NCBI GenBank assembly: GCA_963682175.1
Contig: OY821777.1
Location: 16,698,001-16,762,000, forward strand
Length of the DNA stretch: 64,000 bases
Direction: 5' to 3'
Origin: Triglochin maritima
Lineage: Eukaryota > Streptophyta > Magnoliopsida > Alismatales > Juncaginaceae
Both the position numbers and the translations under genes were made by a program. The notes under the pieces are model-generated. The model ran no database searches and was not told the origin of the DNA. It was given only the letters and a program-made list of their open reading frames with translations. Positions 46,307-59,321 of the stretch are shown here, piece after piece; position 1 is the stretch's first letter; every line of letters begins with the position of its first letter.

Positions 46307-47462
46307 TGATGAAAATTTTATTTATACCGCAAGTGCACGGCGTCTATGAAGACGTGGCAAGTACGGGTCGAACACAAGGAGGGAGAGATTTCGTTATTTT
46401 TGTTATTTTCGATTAGGGGAAGAAGGGAGAGAAGAATTAATTTGGGTTTTTGGGATTTTTGGATTAATTATCTAAAGTACGAAACAAAAGCAATTAGAAC
46501 TAAAACAAGAAATAAGAAGAGAAATCCGTTGGGTGGAGGTCTAGACTTAGGTTTAGATTGGAGAATGGAGAAACTTGAAATAAATCATGTTAGTTATGAA
46601 GCATTACAAGATAAATGATTTAACATAAACTCAAGTAATCAAAATATACTAATCATGAACTTAAAACAATAACATGCATTCATCTTCTCTACCCCTAATT
46701 CCATCACCTCCACCCTTTGGAAAGAGTTAGAAACTCATGGAGGGAGGAAGAAGAAGGGATCCTAGAGACATTAAAATAAAATAAAAACAAAACAAAATAA
46801 AACAGAATTTTATTACTAATGATCCAAGACCAAAGGTTCAAAAAATGTGTTACATTCGTCCTACAGGGCTATTTATAGCCGATACAGGGGATACCAATAC
46901 AAAAAAGGATAGTACACGCGTCGACCCAACACTGGACGAAAATCGGGCACACAGATCACCTCTGGTGCGGCGAAATCGCCGCACAATGCATGGGAGGTGC
47001 GGCTAATTCGCCGCCCAGGTTGATGGGATCGGGTCCGGATTTCTGCGATGCGTTTATGGCATGATTTGATCTTTATTTGCGCGTCTGGATGATTTGTTTC
47101 CATTCTTTTGAGCTCCGGATTAATTCCTTCCATTGTTGGAGATTTATATTTGATTTTTCTTTTGACTTTCTCCACACAATAACTTGGTCCTTTTATTTTG
47201 CAATTAAGTCCTTGACCTTTTTGTAATTAGCTCCTTGAATGCTTTTATGCTTGGATGCATTTCTATTTGAAACCCGATAAACTTGAACTCGGTCTTTATG
47301 ATAGAAATGAATCTTTTGCACGCGTTTATGCTCGGAATGTGGGTAATTTGCATCCAGGTCCCTGTATTCTGTAAATACGACTAAACACATACCTTAGTAG
47401 CATTTATTGATATAAAAGTAATCTAAATGAAAGACATATGATGCAATGTATGCAATGCATCA
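46307..47462 (-). repeat. Element 4 5' LTR, 1156 bp
   Basis: It has TGATG/CATCA termini. A minus-strand TATAAATA lies at 46870-46877, with the palindromic doublet at 46965-47016, 88-139 bp upstream of it. A stem-loop CGTCT/AGACG lies near the U5 edge (about 46341-46354). Confidence 0.93.
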
Positions 47463-50400
47463 AACTCCATTCAACCTCAGATTGCGGAGCTATTCCTCTA
47501 CTCCGACTCGGCCAAAGAGCTGTGGGACTCCATCCACGCTCTGTATGGTAAGCAACAGAACTTCGCCCACATTTTCAAAATTAAGCAAGAACTTGCGCAA
47601 ACCAAACAAGGGTCCAGATCGGTTACCGAGTATCTCGGTACCCTTAAAAGCCGATGGGACAAGCTCGGTGTGTATGAACCACCGAGCAACGACCCTAAAA
47701 TCATAAAAGAACGGGACGAGCAGAACCGAGTCTACCAGTTCCTGGTAGGCCTCGATCCTAGCTACGAGCCCCTGAAATCTCAGATCTTACTATCATCGGA
47801 GCTTCAGCCCCTCACTCAGATCATCGCAATGATTCAACGAGAGGAATCTCGAAGACATGCTATGCCACAAAACACCAGAGAAAACAACAGAGAAAACCAT
47901 GCTTTCGTCACAGTACAACATCAAAACCAGAAAGGAAAAGGATACTTCGGAAAACACAAAGACGAGCACTGTGACAACTGCAAGAAAAAGGGACACAGTC
48001 GCGACCGGTGTTGGTTCCTCTACCCGCACCTCCGACCACCAAAGGATGGAACCGGAGAAAGAGGGGGCGACAGCGGAGGAAACCCTAACCCCGACGGCAG
48101 ACCAAACGTCACCCCGCAAAACCCTAACAACGGAGGCGAGAAAACAAAATGGGCATCCGGGTCTGGATCCGAGAGTCGAGGATATTTATCCTCTGATTTC
48201 GCGGATCCTCCGCTTACCGACAAACCGGGCTCCATGTTCGGGTCGGATCTTGATCCGAGAGACAGAGGAGGGCTCTGGTCTGCTGGTCACGGGCCCAGTC
48301 CAGCACATCATGGGCTTCACTCCTCAAACAACCTTGGGCCTGGATCTATGCACCCAGATTTGGGTCATGTGCTGGCCCAGCTCAACTGTCTACTAAATAA
48401 ATCCGGTCAAAATCAGACACCGCAAGGTAATGGGTCAGGTATTTTTTTTCAACTCACATCTCTTGCAACCATACTTGTACCTCTAATTCATGGATTTTAG
48501 ACACTGGTGCAACTGATCATATGACCGGAAACAAGGAACTTATATGCAATATTCAAAATAACCCAAACATAAACAATTTCGTTACAGTAGCAAATGGAAA
48601 CCGAGTAAAAATTAGAGGTATAGGACAATCTACAGTCCTAAATAACACATCCGAAAATATATTATATGTTCCCGAGTTTACATCTAATCTTTTATCTATT
48701 GCAAGGATAACGAAAAATTTTAATTGTAATGCTATTTTCTCACCTTCTAATGTGCTGTTTCAGGATCGTATATCAGGGAAGATGATTGGTAGAGGCACTC
48801 TCGTCAATGGTCTTTACGTACTAGAAAAAATGGACAATACCTTCCATGCAAATAATGCATCCCTTTATACACCCGACCTTCTACATAAACGTTTGGGACA
48901 TCCGTCTTTTCCTGTTTTGAAAAAATTATTTCCTAGCATCATACCAAACATGGAATTATGTTGTGAGACTTGTCGCCTTGCAAAATAAACTATGTTACCT
49001 TTTTATTCCTCCACCACAAAGACTAGGAAACCATTGGAACTGGTCCATTCTGACATTTGGGGACCAGCTCCCATAGAGTCATATAACGGTTTTAAATACT
49101 TTATCACTTTTATCGATGATTTTTCTCGCACTACTTGGTTATATCTGCTTAAATCCAAATCTGAAGTTTTCTCTATTTTTTGCGAATATGTTGTTTTGGT
49201 TGAAAACATGTATGACACAAAAATTAAGACTTTTAGGTCAGATAATGGCGCTGAATACACTAGTTCCCTGTTTCAAACCTTCTTAAAAGAAAAAGGTATT
49301 CATCACCAAACCACCTGTATTAATACCCCAGAACAAAACGGTGTCTCCGAAAGGAAAAACCGACATCTTCTAAATGTCACCAGATCCCTGCTCTTTCAGA
49401 CCAAAGTTCCCACAATTTTTTGGTCTGAAGTCATCTTAACCGCTGTTTATCTTATCAATCGTCTACCTAGCCCCATTCTAGACCACAAACAACCCTTGGG
49501 GATTCTAAATAATAGGGAGATGGGTGTTGGTCACCTCAAAGTTTTTGGCTGTGTGTGTTACGTTCATAAAAGACGGATCGATAAATTTGACTCTCACTCA
49601 GTCAAAACTGTCTTTTTTGGGTACTCTAGTCACAAAAAAGGATACAAATGCTATGACCCTACGAATTGCAAACTCTATATTTCCAGGGACGTTTCATTCT
49701 CTGAAAAAGAATCATACTTCGAATCTATGACTAACACTCCTGCAGGGTCAACTGGCTCACTTCCATCCATCGACTTACATCCAAACGAGTTCTCTCTCCT
49801 TGAAGGCAATCCTATTCCTCAAGGAGGGGGAGAAAACAACACTCCAGAGGGACAAGGAGAACACCACACAGAACCAGCTCACGAAGTAACCCCCACAAGA
49901 AGATCCACAAGACCAACGCGTCCCCCATCTCACCTTCAAGACTTTGTCACTTATAATGTTACATACCCAATTCAAAACTACGTATCCTACAAAGCCATAG
50001 CAAACTCCCACCGAACATTCCTAGAATCCCTTGAAAAGACTAAAGAGTCAACCTCCTACCAAGAAGCCCTTAGCAACCCTAATTGGGCGAGAGCAATGAA
50101 AGTAGAACTAGAAGCCTTAGAAAAAAATCAAACTTGGACCATGGTCAGCCCAAAACCTGGAACCAAACCCGTTGGCTGTAAATGGATTTATAAAATCAAA
50201 TATAATAGCAACGGATCAATAGAGCGGTATAAAGCTAGATTAGTAGCCAAAGGATACACTCAAACATATGGCATCGACTACCAAGAAACTTTTGCCCCTG
50301 TTGCAAAAATGAATATTGTCCGTGTTCTCCTATCTATAGCAGTAAACTATGGATGGAATCTCTTCCAGATGGACGTCCGAAATGCCTTCTTACAAGGAGC

Positions 50401-51577
50401 CTTAGAAGAAGATGTCTACATGACTCCTCCTCCAGGTTATAACACCACTCAGGTTTGCAAACTTCACAAATCAATCTACGGGTTAAAGCAATCACCCCGA
50501 GCCTGGTATGCAAAACTTAGTCTATCTCTCAGTCAATTTGGTTTCTCTAAATGCTCTGCCGATGCATCTATGTTCATCAAACATGATCACAATATTACCA
50601 TCATTGTACTAGTTTATGTAGACGACATTATAATCACCGGAAATAGTGACAAAGAAATTAATAGGGTTAAGTCATATCTAAAAAACAAATTTGACATCAA
50701 GGATTTAGGATTCATGAAATATTTTTTGGGCATTGAAATAGCTTACTCAAAAAAGGGCCTATTTTTATCTCAACGAAAGTATGTTCTTGATTTACTTAAA
50801 GAAACAGGAAAATTAGGATCTAAACCTGCCAACACACCTATCGAGGCAAACCGAAAAGTTGGTCCCACTGATGGTGAACCATTAAGCGATATAAGTCAAT
50901 TTCAACGTTTAGTAGGGAAACTCATCTATCTAACCGTCACTAGACCTGACATAACTTATGCAGTTAGCACAGTAAGTCAATTCATGCATGCACCACACAC
51001 CCACCATCTAGACATCATTGATAGAATACTCAGGTATTTAAAGAAAACTCCAGGACAAGGCATATGGATGAAACAAAACCAATCTAACTCAATCATTGGT
51101 TACTCTGATGCAGATTGGGCGGGTAGTTACGATCGTAAATCTACCACTGGGTTCTGCACCTTCGTTGGAGGCAACCTCGTCACTTGGAGAAGCAAGAAAC
51201 AAAACGTTGTGGCTAGATCAAGCGCTGAAGCGGAATATCGTGTCATGGCATCCACCACCAGTGAGCTGATTTGGCTCAAACAACTCCTCAAAGAAATGAT
51301 GGTTCCATATCATGAACCTATGCACATGTTCTGCGACAATCAGGCTGCTCGTCACATTGCCACCAATCCTGTGTTTCACGAACGAACAAAGCACATAGAA
51401 GTGGACTGTCACTTCATCAGAGAAAAAATTCAGACTAAAGAAATCGATGTCCCCTTCGTCACAAGCAAAAACCAACTCGCAGATATCTTCACCAAACCCT
51501 TGGATCAAAAATAGTTTGATACCATTCTTCACAAGTTGGGGTCCTTCAATCTCTTCCGGACTCAACTTGAGGGGGAG

Positions 51578-51784
51578 TGTTGAAGAACTCGAGGCTCAGA
51601 CTTAATACATCATCAATGCCACCTCTCGGAACCCTACCATACAACTTATTGCATCTCATCATCCAAAGATCATAAATGTTTCCCATTACCATTCCAAACG
51701 GCTAGATTACTAATCTACTATATAAACACATGTATTTGTAAACACAAATTAAGAATAATACAACAGATAATCACATTTTCTACA
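51578..51784 (+). repeat. Copia B 3' LTR, 207 bp
   Basis: It is preceded by the polypurine tract GGGGGAG and followed by the target duplication ACTAC. About three differences from the 5' LTR. Confidence 0.95.
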
Positions 51785-52349
51785 ACTACCATTACAAAGT
51801 TGTGGAGATAGGGAAGCAATAATTGGAAAGGACATAATATGGGACATGTTTATTGTTTCATGAACAAAGAATAATGATTACAAAAGATATGAAAACTCCC
51901 CTCCTACGTAAAACCTTCTCTCTCTTTCCTCTTTAGGATCAAACCATTTAGTCCCCTACAATGACATCAATCATACCAGCCAAAATAAACAAAATCATTT
52001 CCTACCTTCTAAAGCTCTCTATTCTATACATGCCACTAGTATGAAACTGATCCATGCATGCATGCTTTGGCTTCTGTCATGCTGCACAAAATCCATCATG
52101 ATTGCTACATCTAACTGAACACTACTCGAGTACTTGAAACTCAAATGAGAAATTAGCATTATCCACGAACTTCTCATTAGTGCACCCTTTAACTATCGCA
52201 CGTTTTGCGTTCATAAACTTCCAATCTAATCACTTGGTACTATGAACTACCAAAGTTCAGAGTATTGGAGTGATTAGCGCTTTTAAGTTTATGGATGTAA
52301 AATGTGAAATTTAAGTTTTAGTTAAAGGTACTAATGAGAAGATATATTA
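51785..52349. other. Intergenic DNA downstream of the pectinesterase gene
   Basis: AT-rich with no ORF of note. It would contain the 3' UTR of the minus-strand pectinesterase gene; no distinct polyadenylation signal could be singled out. Confidence 0.5.
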
Positions 52350-55300
52350 TTAGAGCTTTAGCCATTGCTCTCCTTCTATGTAGCTCTGGTCTACATAGGG
52401 TTTGATTTGGTTGTAAGTGAAGGTTCTCTCCCATGGAACTCTTCCAGTCTTGTTTGCTCCTGCCCCTGTGCACTTGTATTCTCCAAACGAAGCAGTACTG
52501 TGAACAAAGTGAGAGATAGAAATTAGTAATGATACGTGGGTTGTTTTAGATTATCCTGAAGTTTAACAAATTGTCCTATAAGTTGATAATGATGGCTGAT
52601 TATGTTAAACATTATGATATCAATTTTGTATTGTATACTACAGGTTTACTATGGATGCCGATTCCTTAGATAGGTATTAATAATTTAAGATAGGAAATAA
52701 ACAGCTCAAACTTCAGTAGTTTGGTCCTCGATCTGAAATTAAAAAAATATAGAAATAAAAGTTGAAAAAAAACTATATAGTCTCTTAATAATAGTGTAAG
52801 TGATGTATGTCCTTCAAATTCCTTCCACTTCACAACACAATTTTATAATAAGGATAATTTCAGAATACCTTTTAACTTGTAACTTCTAAACTTTCATTAT
52901 TAAAGATTTTAGTTGTATATTTTTCAACCATTAATATTACAATAAATTTTGATATAAAGTATTTTTAACTTCATATGAAATAGAACTTACAAGTTCCAAC
53001 ATGTATACTAGCATCAAAGTGAACGGAAGATGTAGTCTAGATTTTAAGTATGGTCTAAGATAGGTGTTTTATTGCATGGATGTTAACTTCAAACCGGCTC
53101 TACTGAAGAATAAAATTATTACGTCGAGTTTTTTGACCTACTACTTCGGGTTGACCACGCCCGCGCGATATCATGTGGTATCTAATAGTGATATTTGTAT
53201 CATTTAGAGGAGAGCATTTAATTATGGCATTATATATCCATACTATTTAACATAACACTTCATGATTCAACCTAATTTTAACCCAATTCATAGACAAATA
53301 AGAAACACAATCTTTACAACAAAAACAAACGTAATTACACAAATTGATCTTCACAACCAAATCAATTGTGACTAACCTTCTTCTTGAGGGATCGCCCCAA
53401 TCATTCCACCCTTGAGGGTTGATCATGCCTCCAATTTCGCATCCAACGTAGACGGTGGTGGCGTACTTCCCCCAAGCCCTCCCCAACCACACGTCTCCGG
53501 TACCGGTGACCTTGCAATTGTGGAAGGAGAACCCGGCATCCTCCGACTCGGATTCCCTCTGCGAGGCGGCGATGGCACCAAAGGTTTGGGCATTGGAATT
53601 GATTGTGCAGTCCTGTAAGCTCATCAACATATGTAGGTGTAAGTGAAGTAGTTTAGATGAGGTAGATGATATTTGAGGATTAATTGAGAATTAATTAGTG
53701 AAAATGTAATTGCAATTTTCTCTTATATTAAACGAATTTGACCCACGAATCTATTTAAGATTATAGCTTGTTATTCTTATGCATGATTTAATTCAAATGA
53801 TATATAGCTCTATCTTTTTTGTAGATTTTGACAATCTAATTTATAAGATTGTGTTTAGGTCACCAAAGGCGTTTCAAAACAAGGACAATTCGATTAGCTT
53901 TCTAGATAAATTCAAGCATAGATAATAAATTAACCATAGCATAACATAGGCGACTTAAATAAGTTGGGGCTGTAGCTCATGCATTAATGTTGTTATTTTC
54001 TTGATTAATATCACAGTTTTCATATGTTTAACTAGAAGTGTTTATAAAAACATGTTAATTAAGTACAGTCCTCGAAAGTTGTTTATAGAAAAGATTGAAA
54101 GGGTAGTAGACATTTCATGGTGGTCACTGGTATAATTGTATTTATGCATTCCAAATAAAAAATAAAAATGGAATTACGACAACAAAATTTCTGAAGAAAA
54201 CCAAGTATTGTCAAATTCTTTTAGAATAAAGTTAAAAAAAACAAATGTTTCACAAATACATCAAACTAACTTGTAAGATGTCAAATTAAAATTAAAATTT
54301 GTATACCAACCATAATATAGCATCAAAATTGAAGGAGAAAAGAAAAAAGAAAAACTGTAGCGACCTTGAATATAGATTTCGCGCTTCCAAAAATGAAATC
54401 TATGGATCCTTGGATGAAGCACTTGTAGAAGAAATGCCTCCCGGTTTGATCAAATAGAGTATCTTGTGAACTCTTAATCCGGCATTTGTAGAACATGGCC
54501 TTATCGCCCGCGACTCGAAGAGCCACGGCCTGCGTTCCAGCTCCTCCAGCAGGTGCAGTTGGAGCAGTGTTCTTAGAACATTCAAAAACAAAAAACAAAT
54601 TAATTCACTGATTAATTGATTCTACTTAACAAAATCAATGGGTCGCCGTTGTTTACTTAAGATCCATCCAACAAACAAATCAAAATTTTGCTATTCTACA
54701 AAAAAAAAATTGAATAGTCAAAATTAACGATCATATAATAATAATATTTTTTAACTAGAAAATAGTAAAAAGATGTTTGAAAATTACGTTTGTAGTTGAG
54801 TTTCCCTTTACCTCAAATGTGATTCCAGTTGCACAGAAGTAGTCCGCTTCGACAGCGACTGAGGCCGAGTTGAGGGTACCAATTTCATCCCCGTTTTGGT
54901 CCTTGTAGGAAGCTCTCAAGTCCCATGAGATGATAGTCTCAGAGGTTCCGTTGCCAACGAAGGAAATATATGGTTTTGAAGAAGGTATAAGCACCTTTTC
55001 TCTGAAACAGAAGGATTGTGTAGCAAAAGGTTAGAAAAATTAAAAACCAACAAAGAAAAATTATTTCGATGGAAGAATAAATAAAGAAAGGATATTTGAA
55101 CCAGTAAAAGAAGAAACTTTAACAATTTTGGCAAATCCAGACATGGCTTAGATTATATCATCTCATAATTAACTAAACTACTCTTATGCTAACAATTTCA
55201 TGCAAAACAATGTACATGTATGGAACAAAAACACGGTACTATAAGCATCTCAAAAATTATTAATCGTGGAACTGCTCCATCAGCTGTTAATGAAATACCA

Positions 55301-55908
55301 AGTTCTGAATTTCCTCTTAAACATAAGGATTTGGTAGCAAAACTGGGAAAGAAAAATCATTTACTCCTCATAAAATTGCACCATAAAGTAACCAAAACAT
55401 GAAGTATATGAAACAGTACAAGAAGATTTTATAACAATTCTAGCATAGCAATTCACAGATCATTAATTAAACCTTAGTTTGGCGCATGCAATCATTAATT
55501 AATTAAACTACTTTTGCACAATGCTCCCATAAAACAATACAACTAAAAAGTATGTACAGTACAACCATTTTTTTCAAGTAAATTTGAAACCATACTAGCA
55601 GATCCAAAGACAACGGACAATTAATTGAACCTGTACGTTCCGGGACCTATGAAGATCTTCACTCTATTGTGATTCTCCTCATGCACCAAATCGACGGCCC
55701 CTTGGACCGTCCTGGAGTGCCCCAACCCGTTTTTAGCGACGTATATAACCCTCTCCTTTGCGTCGGTATGGTGGCCGGAGTCTTTTGAGGAATGGAAGTC
55801 ATCCCAAGTGATGAATTGAGTGTCTCCACCCCAAACACCAACCGCAAGGGCTACTTGAAGAAGGAGAATAAGTAGAGGTGGAGTCATTGGTGATGGTGAA
55901 ATGATCAA
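52350..55908 (-). CDS. Pectinesterase (pectin methylesterase), five exons, no PRO domain
   Basis: Exons on the minus strand: 55908-55631, 55002-54789, 54571-54365, 53612-53377, 52497-52350. All introns are GT-AG and phases agree, giving 360 codons plus TAA. The enzyme removes methyl esters from cell-wall homogalacturonan. The N-terminus (MTPPLLILLLQVALAVGVWG from the second Met, 55887) is a signal peptide for secretion; either Met could start translation. Family motifs: GTYRE (90-94), GTQAVALR (Gln178), QDTL (Gln200, Asp201), DFIFG (Asp222) and LGRAW (Arg278), so all catalytic residues are present. There is no inhibitor-like PRO region, placing it with the short PMEs of about 340-380 residues. 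It appears intact. A TATAAATA lies about 80 bp upstream of the first ATG. Confidence 0.93.
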
Positions 55909-55987
55909 GTTGATTATAGTTGGGGAGTGGTGGAGGGTTTGTTTTATTAGGAGTGGGATGGGAGAGAACGTGGGTTTTGTGGGTAAC

Positions 55988-55995
55988 TATTTATA
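55988..55995 (-). promoter_or_regulatory. TATA box of the pectinesterase gene
   Basis: The minus strand reads TATAAATA, 80-100 bp upstream of the two candidate start codons. Confidence 0.55.
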
Positions 55996-58900
55996 TTTGA
56001 ATTTTTATTTTTATTTTTTGTTTTTATTTTTGATTTTTTTCGAGTTTGGATGTGACTTTGGATTTGCTAATCGCAACTTTTGTTGGGATTTTGTTAAAAT
56101 TAGTTTGTTGAATGCCCATCGCATAATTTAGAGTACCATGCTATAGTTTTTGATATTTGTTATTGTTGCAATTTGATTTGAAATGTTTTAATTGTACTTT
56201 GTTGATGAACCACTTTAAAGCTAAAACACATGCACACCTCGTGATTAGTGGATTCAAGAGTTGATTATCTTTATTGAAACTTTAAACTTGATCTTGTACC
56301 AACTTCAATCTAATATGGGTAGGAATTTTTATTCAAGTGTGTGATTCAAAATTATGGTCAAATTCGAGGATGTCTATTGTCTAAGATCTCATTAAAGGAG
56401 GTGGGTGAAAGTTTGAATTATGTTCAGGGGATTTAGGAAAATATCCATTTCCCTTGAAATATTGCTAGTTAAAATTTTGTTTGTATGAAATTTTCCTGGT
56501 GGTTGATATTTTCGCACCAGAATTTTTTCTTACAAAATTTTGTTGCAACTGGGAAAATATTTGGATGACTTATTCACTTATCCTTCAGTGTTTTTTGGGG
56601 GTAAATTGAGGTTTAAAGAACTATTATCACGTAGATTTCATATCCCGACATAATTGTTGTTTAGACCTAGTATATAGTTACTACTACTTACTTGAGAGTA
56701 GAGGACCCTTGGAATATCCTTTTTTTCCATGGCTTGAAGTTAAACATAATATTATTTAGGAGATTTGGTTTGTAGAAACTATCATGGATTGAATTAACAA
56801 TCAACTAAATTTGATATACATTAATGAATGAGTCCAGACCGATTTTTTTGTAAATTAATAGTGACCCAATTCAAATTTACGATTTTAAGTTGAATGTCCT
56901 CAATGAAAAATTACCCTTGTACCTTTTCCTGGAGAAAAAGGAAAGAAAATAAAATTCATGAGAAAGCTGCGCACCAAATTTGTTAAAAAGAAATGTTCAA
57001 TTAGACGTGCAGTTGATGGGTGGTTACAAACTTTGACCGTTAGGATGTAGTTGGAGAAGTGGGAGTTGGGATTATATTACAACTATGGAAGGAGTCCGAT
57101 GTGATTTAGGTTTGTGTGGAATAAATATTAAGCATTGTGGCTTTGAGTCTTCTATTTTAATATAAGTTGGTCGTCCATTTATCCATGGTTGGATCCAAAA
57201 ATTTGGCAAATGGTGCAAATTCAGGTAAGAACTTGTAGCTTTTAGACTTTAGTGACAAACATTGAAAAAGTATGGAATATTTCTATTTCACAAGAAAAAC
57301 GAAAAATAAACTCATCCTTGTTCGCACCTTTCTGTTTTGGGGTTTTCTACTGGAGAAAAAAAAAATCAATCACAAAAGTGGGCATAAAAAGTGGTACAAG
57401 AAGTACACCTATCCGTCTTTCATTTCACAAATATGTTCAAAAACATAAAAAGTATTTTCCGATATCTTTGGGGGGAGAAATCCTAGTATGTTCGGTGCCT
57501 CTGTTAACATAGTTTGTTCAAAATCTTTCAAATCTTATCTATGTACAAAGCTGACCTCTCGGTCTCATAGAATCGTTACTTTGGGAATTAAAAGGAACTT
57601 TTGTAGGTAACATGGTTCTTTTAATTAATGTTAATATAGATTTAAATTTCTCAAGAAATACAAGCAAAATTGTTTTAGTTCTAAGTATGATTCAGAATGA
57701 TGTTACAAGTGAGAATTTATTTAAAATCAAAGGATATGTAAATTATTATGAAGTTATTGAATATTAATATTTAATATTGATGTAAAGAAACACACTAACA
57801 ATGCACATGCACCCCCTTAAACATTTTCTTATATATGCTTTCAATTGAGATTGAGACTTACGGAGATGAATATATCATCATAAGTTCTGTATTCCTTAAA
57901 TCCATGATGGTGTGCGTGCAATGACCAATCTATGATAAATTTATACTCAAGACTTCTATTGTGATACCCTTCTATTCTATTGCGATATCCTACAAAATTT
58001 GTGATTAAATGTATTCCGTTATAATTATATTGTACATAAAAGTACATTGTATTCACAAAATCTACAATCAACAAAAGAAAAAACACAACAATAATCCATT
58101 ATATAAAATTAAAAATTAAAAACGACGACAACGCACGGGATTTTGGCTAGTTCTTGTATAAAATGGTATGGACCGACACCGATAACACTTGATAGAACAA
58201 GGTTGCAGCAAACACAAGCGTTTGTAAACCCAAACAAAATCTTATACCTCAATATGAAATTATTACATACTTAGATCAGGCCATCAGGGTGTTGCATGTT
58301 GAGCGTCTGCGGAAGGGGAAAATTACATCCCCTCCCCTGTCGCTTAGGTGGTAACCAAACAATGAAATCAACGTCTACATGAAAATTTTCCATCCGATTT
58401 GTGACTTCTACGGGGAGAAGAGAAGTTGAAGGTCACGAGCGTTCAACGTCCGAGTTAATTGCAAACATACCCCAGACATGCGTCGGTTGAGAAGACAGAG
58501 CAAAAAGTTTGAAACTCCAAGTCTGAATGGCCGAACACAAACGCCTCGTGTTACCAAACGAACCTTTTGTGTTTTTACAAGTCTGAATGGCCGAACACAA
58601 ACCCCTCACATTCAATCAATACATTCACTTAATACATTAACCTCAATTAAAACCAAATCACACTCACCAAATGTTAAAATTTAGGATTGATGGAGAATGT
58701 GTACCCAAGTAAAAACACAACACGTAAGACGTACTCAAGTAGATATGAAAAACACGTGTAAATCAATTGCTCGAGGATTGTAAACTGACGAGGGTGTTAA
58801 GGGGAGTTTACAGATGTCTGGCGGAGTGAGTTCCGTTGACGGGAAAGACCTACCCAAGTAAAAACACAACACATAAGGTGTACCCAAGTAAATATGAAAA

Positions 58901-59321
58901 ATACGGGTGTAAATCAGTTATTAACACTTTTGAATACGTACCCAAATAAAAAAAAACTAAAAAATGTGCACCTCTAATTGCACATTCGTCGTAGAGCGGT
59001 GCAGCACGCCCTATCACCTATGGTGTTGCTAATCTTAGCGTAGTAGTACAAAGGTGTTCCCTCGATGAAAAGAAGAAACCTTTAAATGGAACTGAAACTG
59101 GGCTTTCGATATTTTTTTGTCACAACAATTACATGCAGGAAAAAAGGTGAACCTTAGACCATTATATTTATTGAAGATTTCACCAATTTTTCACATAATA
59201 TATGCTGCAAATGTAAATATGAAAAGAAAAGAAAATTACCACCCAATCATGCTTATGTTCTCATATATTACAATGAAGAAACTTCCGAAGAATGACCAAA
59301 TGCTGCAAAAAGACATAACTA
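55996..59321. other. Intergenic region, no gene recognised
   Basis: AT-rich. Short frames such as 57252-57512 have no domain. Small direct repeats occur: AGTCTGAATGGCCGAACACA at about 58521 and 58579, and a ~75-bp block starting ACCCAAGTAAAAACACAACA at 58703 and 58852. A possible Helitron 3' end lies at 58132-58150. Promoters for nothing else could be placed. Confidence 0.5.

Larger units (their letters stand above)
40186..47462 (-). mobile_element. Element 4: gag-protease-only Ty3-like element nested in copia B gag
   Basis: It is complete from LTR to LTR (7277 bp), with target duplication AACTC at 40181-40185 and 47463-47467. On the minus strand: 5' LTR (46307-47462), tRNA-Asp primer site, leader, broken gag-protease (44978 to 42453), internal polypurine-like tract, ~1 kb non-coding, terminal polypurine tract, 3' LTR (40186-41332). 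The LTRs differ by about six substitutions and a ~9-bp indel, so insertion is recent. Reverse transcriptase and integrase are absent, so mobilisation must have come from another element, probably of the Athila/Tat group. Confidence 0.95.
39971..51514 (+). pseudogene. Copia B gag-pol polyprotein, split and broken
   Basis: Gag starts at 39971 (MTSEGSTPQRLTTQLLSG), stops being Gag at 40185 where element 4 enters, and resumes at 47463. The knuckle CDNCKKKGHSRDRC lies at about 47970-48012. A frameshift occurs in a run of eight T at about 48440, just before the protease motif (LDTGATDHMT). A TAA near 48986 interrupts between CRLAK and TMLPF. The third frame (48992-51514, 840 codons) carries integrase (HSDIWGP, DDFSRTTW, SDNGAEYTS, NGVSERKNR), reverse transcriptase (ETFAPVAKMN, QMDVRNAFLQG, LVYVDDIIITG) and RNase H (YSDADWAG, SSAEAEYRVMA, NQLADIFTKPL). 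The catalytic motifs look intact; the polyprotein as a whole is not expressible. Confidence 0.95.
39506..51784 (+). mobile_element. Ty1-copia element B, near-complete, interrupted by element 4
   Basis: The 5' LTR (39506-39712) and 3' LTR (51578-51784) are each 207 bp and differ at about three sites. The target duplication ACTAC borders both sides (39501-39505 and 51785-51789). The primer site, gag, protease, integrase, reverse transcriptase, RNase H and a polypurine tract (GGGGGAG at 51571-51577) are all present in order. Element 4 sits inside gag (40186-47462). Without it the element is about 5.0 kb, normal for short-LTR copia lineages such as Ale/Ivana. Three lesions in gag-pol (the insertion, one frameshift, one stop) make it inactive. 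Confidence 0.95.

Noticed and set aside
47498..49260. Minus-strand ORFs within copia B gag-pol
   Set aside because: Antisense shadows of a clear polyprotein.
53412..53646. Plus-strand ORFs over pectinesterase exon 4
   Set aside because: Antisense shadows. The minus strand has all family motifs and consistent splice phases.
57252..57512. 86-codon plus-strand ORF as a gene
   Set aside because: No domain, no splice context, lysine-rich AT-driven composition.
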